64,000 nt of DNA from Trichococcus collinsii (GCF_900107505.1 NZ_FNQH01000003.1:124001-188000), one strand, 5' to 3'; shown: positions 41,099 to 49,998, numbered from the stretch's first letter. Numbers and translations: made by a program. Notes: generated from the letters alone by a model not told the origin.

Positions 41099-41137
41099 AA
41101 TATATCACGTAACTTTACAGGTGTCAAGACACCCTGT
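41099..41137 (-). promoter_or_regulatory. nadABC promoter with overlapping palindromic operator (NiaR candidate)
   Basis: On the minus strand: TTGACA (41127-41122), a 17-base spacer and TATATT (41104-41099). A near-perfect palindrome covers the -35: ACAGGTGTC (41117-41125), AA, GACACC(c)TGT (41128-41137). NAD genes of Firmicutes are repressed by the niacin-responsive NiaR/YrxA at similar palindromes, from memory; the regulator gene is not in the window. Confidence 0.65.
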
Positions 41138-41356
41138 GGAGAAAAGAACTTATACAGCCAATTTGATCACTACCTTTCAAGGCCGTCAGAAATCATCAAA
41201 TAAGATTTGAATAACAGAAGACCTATTTTCCTCCCCAAACATTTCTTTTCGACGCCATTTTGAATGAAATGATAGTGAGAACAAGCAGATGACGGTGAAA
41301 GATATATATGATGTGAAATTCAATGACATTAGCTACTTGTAAACAGCGAACCATGT

Positions 41357-41392
41357 AAAAAAAAAATCTTTCTCCTTTCGGAAAAAGACTTT
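41357..41392 (-). terminator. terminator of the DUF2202 lipoprotein gene
   Basis: On the minus strand AGTCTTTTTCC, a GAAA loop, GGAGAAAGATT and then ten T. The gap from here to the nad operator (41138-41356) holds nothing I can identify. Confidence 0.7.
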
Positions 41393-41411
41393 AATAGCTA
41401 AGGTTATCTTC

Positions 41412-42032
41412 TTAATATTTTTCGAGGCTCTTATTGAACGCATCCAGATGTCCTTCCGAAGCATTGCGCAAAGCCGTAAAAGTTGCACGAACGTCATCCG
41501 GGATGTCCTGGTCGAGGAATTTGTCGTACATCGCGATATTATCCACTTCTCCTGTGGCGCAGTTCTCCAAACCTTCCTTGATATCCGCTGCCTGTTTTAG
41601 GTGGTCTGCCGATTCATCAGCCGGAATCACCAAGTCGTATTTTTCGAACAGAACGGTCATTTCAGAGATATGCTGTGCCTCAGCTGATACGATGTTGTTG
41701 AATGGAGCTTGATCTCCGAAAGTTTCCAGTACGTAGGTATATTCCCCATGGGCCAATTGCTCATCTTGGATGGCATATGTGAACATTTCTTCCATCGTAA
41801 GATTGTTGTCCGCCAATGCTCCGACCGCACCATAGATGTATGGGGATGGTGCTTCAATAGATTCGTCTTCTTCCATTATAGATTCATCTTGTTCGGAATT
41901 GCTTTCGACCATTTCCGAGGAGCCTACTGCTGAAGAATCATTTGTTTCTGTATCATCGTTTGCGGTACAACCTACCAATAACAATAGACTCAACAACGTG
42001 GCCGATCCGTAGAGTTTCTGGTTCCTGTTCAT
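41412..42032 (-). CDS. DUF2202 ferritin-like lipoprotein
   Basis: A 206-residue exported protein. The signal peptide ends in the lipobox LVGC, followed by a 40-residue acidic Ser/Glu linker. The C-terminal domain is DUF2202, a four-helix ferritin-like fold: EMFTYAIQDEQLAHGEY, APFNNIVSAEAQHISEM and ASEGHLDAF supply the expected Glu/His metal ligands. Surface iron or redox function is inferred. The first ATG at 42041 abuts the AAAGG site, so the second ATG, nine bases on, is used. Single-gene unit with a terminator. Confidence 0.85.
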   Translation of the reverse strand: MNRNQKLYGSATLLSLLLLVGCTANDDTETNDSSAVGSSEMVESNSEQDESIMEEDESIEAPSPYIYGAVGALADNNLTMEEMFTYAIQDEQLAHGEYTYVLETFGDQAPFNNIVSAEAQHISEMTVLFEKYDLVIPADESADHLKQAADIKEGLENCATGEVDNIAMYDKFLDQDIPDDVRATFTALRNASEGHLDAFNKSLEKY

Positions 42033-42353
42033 TTTTTTCATCCTTTCAGTTTAAGCGATAGGAGTGATTGGGATTTGGGAAGGGACCACACATTTTCAGA
42101 TGTTGGATGGCAAACTTGAACAAAGGTCTTGTCACCATAAAGGTACGCCTTACTAGAAAAAATGTCAAAAAATTGGGGCTTTCCGGCAGCAAAATTTTTT
42201 ACCCCAACAGCTATCTCAATATTTGCACAGATGCTTGTTTTTGAGTACTATTAACTTAGCAGAATGCTTAACTTATTGCGCAATATGCTATATATCTGAT
42301 TATCCAAGGCAATTATATTTCTTATGCAGCACTACGAAAGAGGAGGAAATAAG
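42033..42353. other. intergenic region between divergent genes
   Basis: About 320 bases that must hold promoters for the minus-strand DUF2202 gene and the plus-strand TspO-related gene. Visible structure: a perfect 10-base palindrome, ATTGCGCAAT (42275-42284), beside TATATAT, which may be an operator for the plus-strand gene; and TTGGGG/CCCCAA arms at about 42173 and 42202. No ORF or RNA fold that I can support. Confidence 0.4.
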
Positions 42354-43175
42354 ATGGAAACAAAATTGGAAACGAAACAACTGGAAACACCCATCAAAAT
42401 AACGGTTGCCGTGACTTATCTGATTATGATCGTCGTTAACGCATTGGCAAACATTCTGCCGATCAATGGCATCGACACTGGTGCGGTATCGGATGCCTAT
42501 CCGAACTTGTTTGCACCTGTTGGCTTGACGTTTTCAATCTGGGGCGTCATCTACCTTTTGTTGGCGGGTTATACACTTTACCAATTCGGCTTATTCCATG
42601 GGGATAAAGGTAAGGTGAAGACGGAGTTGCTGCGGAAAGTTGGTATCGTTTTTTCTTTCAGTTCAGTGGTGAATGCCGCTTGGATCTTCAGCTGGCATTA
42701 CCGCATGATTGGCCTGTCGGTGATCCTGATGCTGGTGCTTCTGCTGAGTCTTATCTACATCAACCAGACGATACTGAAGGAAAAACTCGATCAGAAGGAA
42801 AAGTTGTTCATCCGCCTACCGTTCAGTGTCTATTTCGGCTGGATCACGGTGGCTACAATCGCGAACATCACAACGCTTCTGGTCGACATCGGCTGGAATG
42901 GCTTCGGGATCTCAGAAGAGGTCTGGACGATTCTGATTATCCTGATCGGACTTGCAATTGGAGCCATCACGATGATTCGCAACCACGATATCGCTTACGG
43001 GTTAGTGATCATTTGGGCCTATACGGGCATCCTGATCAAACACATGTCGCAGGACGGATTTGCCGGGCAATATTCTGGCATCATCACGACCGTCATCGCT
43101 TCCATCGTGTTGATGGGTGTGGCGATCGGCTATGTGCTCTTCGCTAAGAAAAAAACTCCGTCTATCCTGGAATGA
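42354..43175 (+). CDS. tryptophan-rich sensory protein (TspO)-related membrane protein
   Basis: A 273-residue protein with about nine hydrophobic segments. It belongs to the long relatives of TspO/MBR by LFAPVGLTFSIWGVIYLLL, VVNAAWIFSWHYRMIG and PFSVYFGWITVATIAN, which align to the Trp-rich helices of TspO; some databases call them lantibiotic ABC permease-like. TspO binds porphyrins and acts in stress and light responses; the function of the long form is unknown. Start: ATG after GAGGAGG. Single gene. Confidence 0.75.
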   Translation: METKLETKQLETPIKITVAVTYLIMIVVNALANILPINGIDTGAVSDAYPNLFAPVGLTFSIWGVIYLLLAGYTLYQFGLFHGDKGKVKTELLRKVGIVFSFSSVVNAAWIFSWHYRMIGLSVILMLVLLLSLIYINQTILKEKLDQKEKLFIRLPFSVYFGWITVATIANITTLLVDIGWNGFGISEEVWTILIILIGLAIGAITMIRNHDIAYGLVIIWAYTGILIKHMSQDGFAGQYSGIITTVIASIVLMGVAIGYVLFAKKKTPSILE

Positions 43176-43370
43176 TTACTAATTCGACAATGGTGTAGTT
43201 TGATTGATTAGAAACAGGTCTCGGTAACGATTCAACTGAATTGGTGCCGGAACCTGTTTTTGCGCGTTTTCAGTGCCTTAACGACGACTATCGTATTGAT
43301 GGTCGTGCGGATGCGGAAGTGATAAAATAAGCATGAGACAATGGGCTTCAGAAAAGGAGACGTGGAGAAA

Positions 43371-43829
43371 ATGAGCTTTGTGATCGAAATGGTGGAAACG
43401 CAAGAACAACCGACTTTGGTTTTGAAAACGGTTACTCCGGTAAGTGAGCTTCCGAAAATATTGGGGAAGGCCTTCATGGACATCGTTACTCACATCATGG
43501 AATTGGGTGAACAGCCGGTTGGGCCAGCTTTCGTCGGCTATTTCAACATGGATATGGAAAGGCTCGAATTGGAAATCGGTTTTCCGGTATCCAAAGCGTT
43601 GCCGGGCAAAGGCGATATCCTTGCCAGAAACATCCCGGCAGGCAAACAGGTCAGTTGCATGTACAAAGGTCCGTATATGGAGATGCCGCCCGCTTATGAG
43701 GAAATCCAGAAATGGATCAAGGATAATGGCTACAAACCACTTGGTCCGGTCTATGAGCACTACTACAATTCACCGGAAGAGGTTCCTGAAAGTGAACTGC
43801 TGACGAAAATCGTATTTTTGGTGGAGTGA
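43371..43829 (+). CDS. GyrI-like/AraC effector-binding-domain protein
   Basis: A 152-residue stand-alone effector-binding domain: QPTLVLKTVTPVSELPKIL, GPAFVGYFNMDMERLELEIG, and GKQVSCMYKGPYMEMPPAYEE with the final conserved GLY/Glu region (YEHYYNSPEEVPESELLTK). It has the SHS2 fold of GyrI and the BmrR effector domain and probably binds cationic or aromatic small molecules. No DNA-binding domain is present. Start: ATG after GGAGA. The DUF5655 gene lies 40 bases downstream. Confidence 0.82.
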   Translation: MSFVIEMVETQEQPTLVLKTVTPVSELPKILGKAFMDIVTHIMELGEQPVGPAFVGYFNMDMERLELEIGFPVSKALPGKGDILARNIPAGKQVSCMYKGPYMEMPPAYEEIQKWIKDNGYKPLGPVYEHYYNSPEEVPESELLTKIVFLVE

Positions 43830-43869
43830 GCATACGCCAATCCCTATTTCAAAAGATGAGGCGATACCT

Positions 43870-44262
43870 ATGACAGACGTAATGATCAACAAAGAAGTGG
43901 AAGCATTTTTTGCCGGGAAACCGGAAACCAAAGCTTTGTTCATGGCTGTGGAAAGGAAAATCCGGGCGATTGGACCCGCCATAATCACGGTGACAAAGAC
44001 CCAGATTTCTTTTGCCACGCGGACACAATTCGCCTGGGTCTGGATGCCGCAGCCGACAGACAGAAAGAGGCCGTTGCATAGCCTGGTGCTGAGTTTCGGT
44101 TGCGGACGCCAGATTGTACATGATCAGATTGTCGAAGCCATCGAACCGTACCCCGGCAGATGGACGCACCACGTGATCATTGCGGAGGAGGCGGACCTGA
44201 CGGCTGCCGTCGATGCTTGGATGCGGGAGGCGTACCAGTTCTCGAAAACGCGGGGAAAGTAG
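43870..44262 (+). CDS. DUF5655-domain protein
   Basis: A 130-residue cytosolic protein. The segments VERKIRAIGPAIITVTKTQISFATRTQFAWVW (read in pieces) and the late ADLTAAVDAWMREAY match the small DUF5655 family, which may carry a nucleic-acid or ligand-binding fold; nothing functional is established. It lies in a run of closely spaced genes (gaps of 18-51 bases) from 43371 to 47972. Confidence 0.72.
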   Translation: MTDVMINKEVEAFFAGKPETKALFMAVERKIRAIGPAIITVTKTQISFATRTQFAWVWMPQPTDRKRPLHSLVLSFGCGRQIVHDQIVEAIEPYPGRWTHHVIIAEEADLTAAVDAWMREAYQFSKTRGK

Positions 44263-44313
44263 TCTGCTTCAAAGAAATAAGCAACCGCAAAGCGAGCGCA
44301 AGGGGGAAACAGC

Positions 44314-45699
44314 ATGAGTGAGACGCATCTGCACAAAGGACGCCAGACAGTCAAATTGGGTTTGATCAAGGTTGTACATGACCTCTTTCCGGAGGAGACA
44401 CTGAAGACATCTTACTCCATTTTAGAAGGGGTCTTCTGCAACCTTTACGGATCGATTCTGTCGACAAGGGAAGTGAAGCAAATCGAACGGAAACTACGGG
44501 AGTGGGTCGAAAAAGACAGCAGTATCGTATTGCTCCGGAAAGAAGGCGGCTATTACCATTACCAAGTGGGGGACACCATCGTGAAGGCCGTCTATCCGGC
44601 TTTTACGGATACCTTCCTCGTGGAACCTTTTACCATTCTGCCGTTTTCTTATGGGTTCATCGTGGATTTCGGGGACATCGACAAAGGCAGCGATAGACCG
44701 CTGATTCCGCCGGTGCAGCTATCAGCTGCGTTCGAAAAGAATCAACGCTGGATGGATAATATCAACATTGAACAGGTCCAAGACGTCAATGACTATATCC
44801 GATCCGGGCGCACGATGAAATTGGTCAGCATCGCCGAAGCTCTGCATGAAAAGGAAATTTCCATCATCGCAGATGCCATCCTGCAGCACCGGCGCGCCTT
44901 GCGCCTGTTGCTCGTGTCGGGGCCTTCCTCTTCAGGGAAAACGTCCTTCACCCAAAGATTGTCGACGCAGCTGGAAGTGAACGGGCTGAAGCCGATTGCG
45001 CTGTCTTTGGACCATTATTTCGTGGACAGGGAGCATACGCCTCGGGATGCCGACGGAAAGTACGACTTCGATAGCATGGAGGCGTTGGATTTGCCATTGC
45101 TGACACAACAAATCGCGCAGCTGATCGCCGGAGAGCGCGTATCCGTTCCTCAATTCGACTTCATCACCGGCCAGCGTATGGCCGAATACAAGCCGATGCA
45201 GGTCGGTCCATCAGAGATACTGATCATTGAAGGCATCCACGCCCTGAATCCGGAACTGGTCACCAGTATCAACCGCAACCTCATCTACAAGATCTACATC
45301 AGCGCGCTCGGCGGCCTCAACATCGACCTGATGAGCCGGGTTCCGACTTCGGAAATCCGACTGCTCAGGCGTTTGGTGAGGGATGACAAATACAGGGGCG
45401 TCACGCCGGAAAACACGATCCATCAATGGGACAGCGTGCGCCGCGGCGAGTACCAGAACATCTTCAAGTTCCAGGAAGAGGCCGATGTGATGTTCAATTC
45501 CAGCATGATCTACGAGATGAATGCGCTGCGCCCCTTTGCGGAAACGGCGCTTCAGAAGATTCCGGCCGACAGCCCATATTACGATACACGCGAACGGTTA
45601 TTGAACTTGCTGAGTTTCTTCGAACCGCTGGACGTCTCCAAAGTGCCGTTCAATTCCATTCTGAGGGAATTCATTGGTGGCAGCATTTATTACGATTGA
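44314..45699 (+). CDS. nucleoside (uridine) kinase-like protein with ThrRS-like N-terminus
   Basis: A 461-residue cytosolic protein. Residues about 15-150 resemble the second domain of the threonyl-tRNA synthetase N-terminus (DLFPEETLKTSYSI, PFTILPFSYGFIVDFG). The C-terminal part is a P-loop kinase: Walker A GPSSSGKTS, ALSLDHYFVDRE, EILIIEGIHALNPEL and RLLRRLVRDD. Such fusions in Thermotogae and Firmicutes are annotated nucleoside or uridine kinase. The TGS domain usually found at the very N-terminus is missing, making the protein about 90 residues shorter. Eighteen bases separate it from the next gene. Confidence 0.83.
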   Translation: MSETHLHKGRQTVKLGLIKVVHDLFPEETLKTSYSILEGVFCNLYGSILSTREVKQIERKLREWVEKDSSIVLLRKEGGYYHYQVGDTIVKAVYPAFTDTFLVEPFTILPFSYGFIVDFGDIDKGSDRPLIPPVQLSAAFEKNQRWMDNINIEQVQDVNDYIRSGRTMKLVSIAEALHEKEISIIADAILQHRRALRLLLVSGPSSSGKTSFTQRLSTQLEVNGLKPIALSLDHYFVDREHTPRDADGKYDFDSMEALDLPLLTQQIAQLIAGERVSVPQFDFITGQRMAEYKPMQVGPSEILIIEGIHALNPELVTSINRNLIYKIYISALGGLNIDLMSRVPTSEIRLLRRLVRDDKYRGVTPENTIHQWDSVRRGEYQNIFKFQEEADVMFNSSMIYEMNALRPFAETALQKIPADSPYYDTRERLLNLLSFFEPLDVSKVPFNSILREFIGGSIYYD

Positions 45700-45717
45700 G
45701 CCGAAAAAGGAAGGAAG

Positions 45718-46680
45718 ATGGAAATGGAGCGGGCGGAAATTATCGCGTGGCTTTTGGAAGGCGATCCAGCGATCCAATATCAGACAAGGCGCGATCTGCT
45801 GCAGGAGGACCCTGCTGGATTGTCAGACTTGAGGGATAAAATAGCAAAGGAAGGTTGGGGCCGTGCTTTTCTGGAACGGCAACAGCCGGAGGGACACTGG
45901 GGACGTTGGTTTTATCAGCCGAAATGGACAAGCAGCCATTACACCTTGCTGGATCTGCGTAACCTCTGCATACCGGTGACCCGGGAAATAAAAAAGGCGC
46001 TGGATCTCATCCTTGCGACTGTCATTGCGTCCGATGGCGGCGTCAATCCGGCAAAAGGCATCGAGCAAAGCGATGTCTGCGTCAACGGGATGTTCCTGAA
46101 CTATGCCTGCTTTTTCAGGACGGAAGAGGATAAACTCCGATCGGTGGTCGATTTCATCCTCAGCCAACAATTGGCCGATGGCGGCTTCAATTGCCGCCTG
46201 AACCGATCCGGTGCCAGGCATAGCTCGATGCATTCCACGCTCAGCGTGCTAGAGGGCATCAGGGAATACGCTGCAGCCGGCTATGCCTATCGCGCGGATG
46301 AATTGAAGCGGATGGAAAGCGAAGGACAGGAATTCCTGCTGCGGCACCGGCTCTACAAATCCGACCATACCGGCGCAATCATCCATCCAAGCTTTTTGAA
46401 ATTGGTCTACCCTCCGCGTTGGCGCTACGATATTTTGCGTGCGCTCGATTATTTCCAAAGCGCGGGTTATCCCTATGATGAACGGCTGCAGGATGCTTTG
46501 GACATTCTGAAGGCGAAACGCTTGCCCGATGGACGCTGGAAAACGCAGGCCCACCATCCTGGTGAGGTGCATTTCCAGATGGAACAAGCCGGAAAGCCGA
46601 GCCGTTGGAATACGCTCAGATGCCTGCGGGTATTGGAATTTTATCATCAAGATGAAACAGCAAACGGAAACCGGGGATGA
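45718..46680 (+). CDS. prenyltransferase/squalene-oxidase alpha-toroid protein
   Basis: A 320-residue soluble protein made of paired helices. GHWGRWFYQPKWTSSHYTLLDL, CVNGMFLNYACFF, DFILSQQLADGGFNCRLNR and LPDGRWKTQAHHPGEVHF are QW-like repeats of the alpha-alpha toroid fold shared by prenyltransferase beta subunits and terpene cyclases. The DxDD motif of true squalene-hopene cyclases is not visible. Stand-alone forms of this length are of unknown function. It overlaps the start region of the HEAT-like gene. Confidence 0.75.
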   Translation: MEMERAEIIAWLLEGDPAIQYQTRRDLLQEDPAGLSDLRDKIAKEGWGRAFLERQQPEGHWGRWFYQPKWTSSHYTLLDLRNLCIPVTREIKKALDLILATVIASDGGVNPAKGIEQSDVCVNGMFLNYACFFRTEEDKLRSVVDFILSQQLADGGFNCRLNRSGARHSSMHSTLSVLEGIREYAAAGYAYRADELKRMESEGQEFLLRHRLYKSDHTGAIIHPSFLKLVYPPRWRYDILRALDYFQSAGYPYDERLQDALDILKAKRLPDGRWKTQAHHPGEVHFQMEQAGKPSRWNTLRCLRVLEFYHQDETANGNRG

Positions 46681-46685
46681 TTTGG

Positions 46686-47345
46686 ATGGAACAAAAAGAA
46701 AAGAACCAGCTACTCGAAAAAATCCAAGGAAAACCCGATCTGGAAGCATTCGTCAGCGAGGTGCTACGGCAACCGGAATATGTAGCGGAGCTGTTTGCGA
46801 TCATCAAGTCCGATCCAGGCAAAGCAAAATTTTACTGCGATAAGGTCATTCGCATCGTGAGCGAGCGGAAACCTGAATGCATCTATCCCTATTTCGACGA
46901 GGTGGCGGCGCTGATCGAGAGCCCGAACAGCTTCATCAAATGGGGAGCAATCATCACGCTGGCGAATTTGGCGGCTGTTGATACAGAAAACAAATTTGCC
47001 TCCATCCAGGAACAATATTTCGGTTTGATTGCTGACGAGGCAATGGTGACGGCAGCGAACGTCATCGGAAACGCCTGGAAAATCATCCTGAACAAGCCAG
47101 AATACGAACAGGATATAACGAAGCGCTTGTTGCAGATTCCTGAAAACAGTTATCTGTACAAAGGGGAAGCGTCCCCGGAATGCAGGAACATCCTTTGTGG
47201 GCACGCAATCGATTGTTTCGACAAATACTTCGAGTTGGCCCATGACAAAAACGGCATCTTGGTTTTTGCCTCTGGACAAACGCACAATCCCCGGAAGCAA
47301 GTAGCCAAAAAGGCTACGGCTTTTCTGAAAAAGCATATGCAATAG
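46686..47345 (+). CDS. HEAT-repeat-like helical protein
   Basis: A 219-residue cytosolic protein of successive amphipathic helices. DKVIRIVSERKPECIYPYFDEVAAL, SFIKWGAIITLANLAA and VTAANVIGNAWKIIL repeat the HEAT/ARM pattern used for protein or nucleic-acid binding. No catalytic motif. An ATG at 46677 abuts the GGGG site; the ATG at 46686, nine bases on, is preferred. Coupled to the toroid gene and followed by the YdeI gene. Confidence 0.68.
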   Translation: MEQKEKNQLLEKIQGKPDLEAFVSEVLRQPEYVAELFAIIKSDPGKAKFYCDKVIRIVSERKPECIYPYFDEVAALIESPNSFIKWGAIITLANLAAVDTENKFASIQEQYFGLIADEAMVTAANVIGNAWKIILNKPEYEQDITKRLLQIPENSYLYKGEASPECRNILCGHAIDCFDKYFELAHDKNGILVFASGQTHNPRKQVAKKATAFLKKHMQ

Positions 47346-47369
47346 ATCAAAGTGTAAGGAGGGTTGTCG

Positions 47370-47972
47370 ATGTCCGAATCGAAAATACCCGAATCCTGGC
47401 TCAACTGCCGGAATCCACAGGAATGGCATGACTGGCTGGCGCAAAACCATGATCAAAAGGATGAGATTTGGTTGGAAATAAAAAAAGCCCACGCTGCAGG
47501 CGAGGGCATCCTGTTGGCGGAAGCGGTCGAAGAGGCGCTCTGCTTCGGTTGGATTGATGGCAAGATGTACAGTTTGGATGAAGGGAGCTTCATAATCCGT
47601 GTCACGCCCCGCAGATCCGGAAGCGTCTGGTCACTTATCAATCGGAGGCGCGCTGAAGCTTTGATTGAGGCTGGAAGGATGACAGAAGCCGGTTTGGCGG
47701 CCATCCAAGCGGCGAAGGCCAGCGGGAAATGGCAAGCAGCCTATTCCTCGAAGGAAGTACCGGACCTTCCCGATGAATTGGAGCAGGCCTTCAAAGCTGA
47801 CTCAGCTGCCCGTGCGTGTTTTGAAGACTGGTCGACCGGCGAAAAGGCCCACTATCTTTTCTGGATCGCCCAAGCTAAACGACCCGATACCCGCAAAAAA
47901 AGAATCGCCGAAACGTTTGAACGGGCAAAAGCAAAAAAAAGCCACCCCCGTGAAGAGGATGGCGGAGCTTGA
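47370..47972 (+). CDS. YdeI/OmpD-associated family protein
   Basis: A 200-residue cytosolic protein. The core EWHDWLAQNHDQKDEIWLEI, EEALCFGWIDGKMYSLDEGS, RVTPRRSGSVWSLINRRRAE and LIEAGRMTEAGLAAIQAAKA is the YdeI family signature. B. subtilis YdeI-like proteins are linked to resistance to cationic peptides, with little mechanism known. The C-terminal codons coincide with the transcription terminator of the opposing LLM gene (47933-47963). Start: ATG after AGGAGGG. Last gene of the run beginning at 43371. Confidence 0.85.
   Translation: MSESKIPESWLNCRNPQEWHDWLAQNHDQKDEIWLEIKKAHAAGEGILLAEAVEEALCFGWIDGKMYSLDEGSFIIRVTPRRSGSVWSLINRRRAEALIEAGRMTEAGLAAIQAAKASGKWQAAYSSKEVPDLPDELEQAFKADSAARACFEDWSTGEKAHYLFWIAQAKRPDTRKKRIAETFERAKAKKSHPREEDGGA
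47933..47963 (-). terminator. terminator of the LLM gene embedded in the YdeI coding end
   Basis: Read on the minus strand: GCCATCCTC, a TTCAC loop, GGGGGTGGC and eight T. It lies wholly inside the last codons of the plus-strand YdeI gene, so the same bases code for a Lys/Ser/His/Pro/Arg/Glu tail. Confidence 0.65.
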
Positions 47973-47985
47973 TGCGGCTGACAGT

Positions 47986-48981
47986 CTACAGCAACTCTTG
48001 CGCCAAAAGGGAATAGGTTTTGAGCCGCGCCTGTTGGGAATGCGGCATGCTGATGATCATCGCTTCATCGAAACCATACTGGCCCTGCAGATTCTGCAAT
48101 GTTTCTCCGGCTTCTTTTGCGGTCCCAAGAATATGCGTTTTGCGGATGTCATTGATGAGCTGCTTCTCGATTTCCGTCAGCGGATAAGCGGCGGCTTGTT
48201 CCGGGGTCATCAGATGGTTGCGCATCATTCCACGGAAGAGCTGCATCTTGAAGATTGCATACGGCAACTCTTCGTAGAGCGCTTCTTCGCGCGTATCTGC
48301 GACGATGGCATGGAAGGCGACGCTTATCTGTTTTTCGGGCATGGCCGCGGACGGAATAAAATGCTGCTTGTAGAGATCGAAAATGCTTTTATCAAGCGTC
48401 CCGGTGAAGAACTGCGCGAACGAATAGCCGACGCCCATTCTGCCGGCCTGCACGGCGCTGTTTCCGCTCGAACCCAACAGCCAGGTCTGTGGAATGGTTA
48501 CATCTACAGGCGCCGCGGGAGTGTCCCGGTAAAGCGGATCCTGGGGTTTCCGGTCTTCCAACAAGTCCAGGATCGTCTGCAGTTTTTCGTAATGATTGTC
48601 CAATTGGGGCGGGTTGCCTTGCGCCAATGCGTTCATGGATTGACGATCGCCTCCGGGTGCACGGCCAACACCAAAATCAATCCGGCCGGGTGCAAAGCCG
48701 GACAGCGTTTTGAAGACTTCCGCGATTTTCAAAGGGGAGTAATGCATCATCATGACGCCTCCGGTTCCGACACGGATCCGATCCGTCGCGGCCGCGATGA
48801 AGGCGGCGATGATTTCGGGTGCGGCGCTCGCCATCAAATTGCTGCCGTGATGCTCGGCGAACCAAATGCGTTCGTACCCAAGAGTGTCGCCTAAACGGGC
48901 GAGTTCTTTGGCGTTCTGCAGGGCCTGCTCGGCGTTTCCGCCTGCTGTGATGTGGACTTGGTCCAAGATGCTTAGTTTCAT
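47986..48981 (-). CDS. LLM-class flavin-dependent oxidoreductase
   Basis: A 331-residue TIM-barrel protein of the luciferase-like monooxygenase group (alkanal monooxygenase-like, similar to YwcH/YhbW). Seen: MKLSILDQVHITAGGNAEQAL, YERIWFAEHHGSNLMASAAPEI, RVGTGGVMMMHYSPLKIAE, FGVGRAPGGD and LLGSSGNSAVQAGRMG. It should use reduced FMN and O2 on an unknown small molecule. Single gene on the minus strand, facing the YdeI gene 13 bases away. Confidence 0.9.
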   Translation of the reverse strand: MKLSILDQVHITAGGNAEQALQNAKELARLGDTLGYERIWFAEHHGSNLMASAAPEIIAAFIAAATDRIRVGTGGVMMMHYSPLKIAEVFKTLSGFAPGRIDFGVGRAPGGDRQSMNALAQGNPPQLDNHYEKLQTILDLLEDRKPQDPLYRDTPAAPVDVTIPQTWLLGSSGNSAVQAGRMGVGYSFAQFFTGTLDKSIFDLYKQHFIPSAAMPEKQISVAFHAIVADTREEALYEELPYAIFKMQLFRGMMRNHLMTPEQAAAYPLTEIEKQLINDIRKTHILGTAKEAGETLQNLQGQYGFDEAMIISMPHSQQARLKTYSLLAQELL

Positions 48982-49135
48982 AATTTCCTCCGATTTTTTT
49001 CTGAATAAATTTGAACAGGCTAGTTGCGAAATACTGATAGATTGACTATAACAAACCGAGTCGCTTGGGACAAAGAATCAGCTTCTAAAATGTAAGCGAG
49101 AAAGGTGAAATATGATATAGAAAGAAGGATTTAAA

Positions 49136-49522
49136 GTGAAAGCAATCATAAAAGATGTACTGTCGGGTCTGCTTATTTTTGTACTTATAATGGTATTGGA
49201 ATTCGCGGTAACGTTGCCGTTCGGGGAACCTGGCGGCGAGAGCGGAGGGCTTGCCGTTTATCTGAATCGCGAATTCCTGTTGACGGCAATTCCGGCCGCG
49301 ATCCTGACCTACATGGCGGCGATGGTGACGAAAGTTCCGACCATCGTCAGCGCCTACCGCAAGAGTATCATCTGGACAACGGTTGTGTTGGGTTTTTACT
49401 CGATCATAGCGGTAGGGAACGACAATGTCGGTCCTATTTTTGGATCTTATGGATTTTACCTGTTGCTGCTAGGTGTCTTCCTCGGCCCGATTTTGTATTC
49501 CAAGTTCAAGAGACTGACTTAA
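49136..49522 (+). CDS. small membrane protein of unknown function
   Basis: A 128-residue protein with four hydrophobic segments (LLIFVLIMVLEFAVTLPF, LLTAIPAAILTYMAAMVT, TTVVLGFYSIIAV, FYLLLLGVFLGPILY). I do not recognise a family. A GTG start follows AAGGA. It is the first of five closely spaced genes leading to the RtcB ligase and the HAAS-like protein. Confidence 0.7.
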   Translation: MKAIIKDVLSGLLIFVLIMVLEFAVTLPFGEPGGESGGLAVYLNREFLLTAIPAAILTYMAAMVTKVPTIVSAYRKSIIWTTVVLGFYSIIAVGNDNVGPIFGSYGFYLLLLGVFLGPILYSKFKRLT

Positions 49523-49542
49523 CTGGAAAAAGGAGTGAGAAT

Positions 49543-49962
49543 GTGGGGATCATCCATCATATCGAAATAAACGTCAGCGATCTGTCTGCCAGCAAGGTGT
49601 TTTGGACCTGGCTGTTGGAAGAGCTGGGATTCAGCAAACACCAGGAATGGGAGCAAGGTTTCAGTTATAAGGAAGGTGATGCTTACATCGTCTTCGTCCA
49701 GACAGCCGACCGTTTCCTGGACGAACCCTATCATCGCGGCCGGACGGGATTGAACCATATCGCTTTCGCGGTCGACACAAAACATCAGGTGGACGAATTG
49801 TATGCGGAACTGCAACGTCGTGGTATACCGTTGTTGTATCCCGAAAGACATCCTTTCGCAGGCGGAAAAGAACACTACGCCGTCTTTTTCGAAGACCCCG
49901 ATCGGATCAAAGTCGAGGTCGCAGCAAGGTCCCCATTCGGACAGACGAAACACATCCATTAA
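49543..49962 (+). CDS. VOC-family protein (glyoxalase-like)
   Basis: A 139-residue protein with two beta-alpha-beta-beta-beta units: GIIHHIEINVSDLSASKVFW at the start with the metal His, GRTGLNHIAFAVDTKHQVDE with the second His, and FFEDPDRIKVEV with the closing Glu. The complete H-H-E set means it can bind a divalent metal, as in glyoxalase I or fosfomycin-type enzymes. The substrate is unknown. GTG start with AAAGGAG; 20 bases after the previous gene. Confidence 0.85.
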   Translation: MGIIHHIEINVSDLSASKVFWTWLLEELGFSKHQEWEQGFSYKEGDAYIVFVQTADRFLDEPYHRGRTGLNHIAFAVDTKHQVDELYAELQRRGIPLLYPERHPFAGGKEHYAVFFEDPDRIKVEVAARSPFGQTKHIH

Positions 49963-49998
49963 TGGCGCAAATTTAAAAAACAGAAAGTGGGAAAGGCT

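Noticed and set aside
47773-48894. 373-codon open frame on the plus strand
   Set aside because: It runs from inside the YdeI gene across the opposite strand of the LLM oxidoreductase gene; both real genes have clear motifs and this frame has none.
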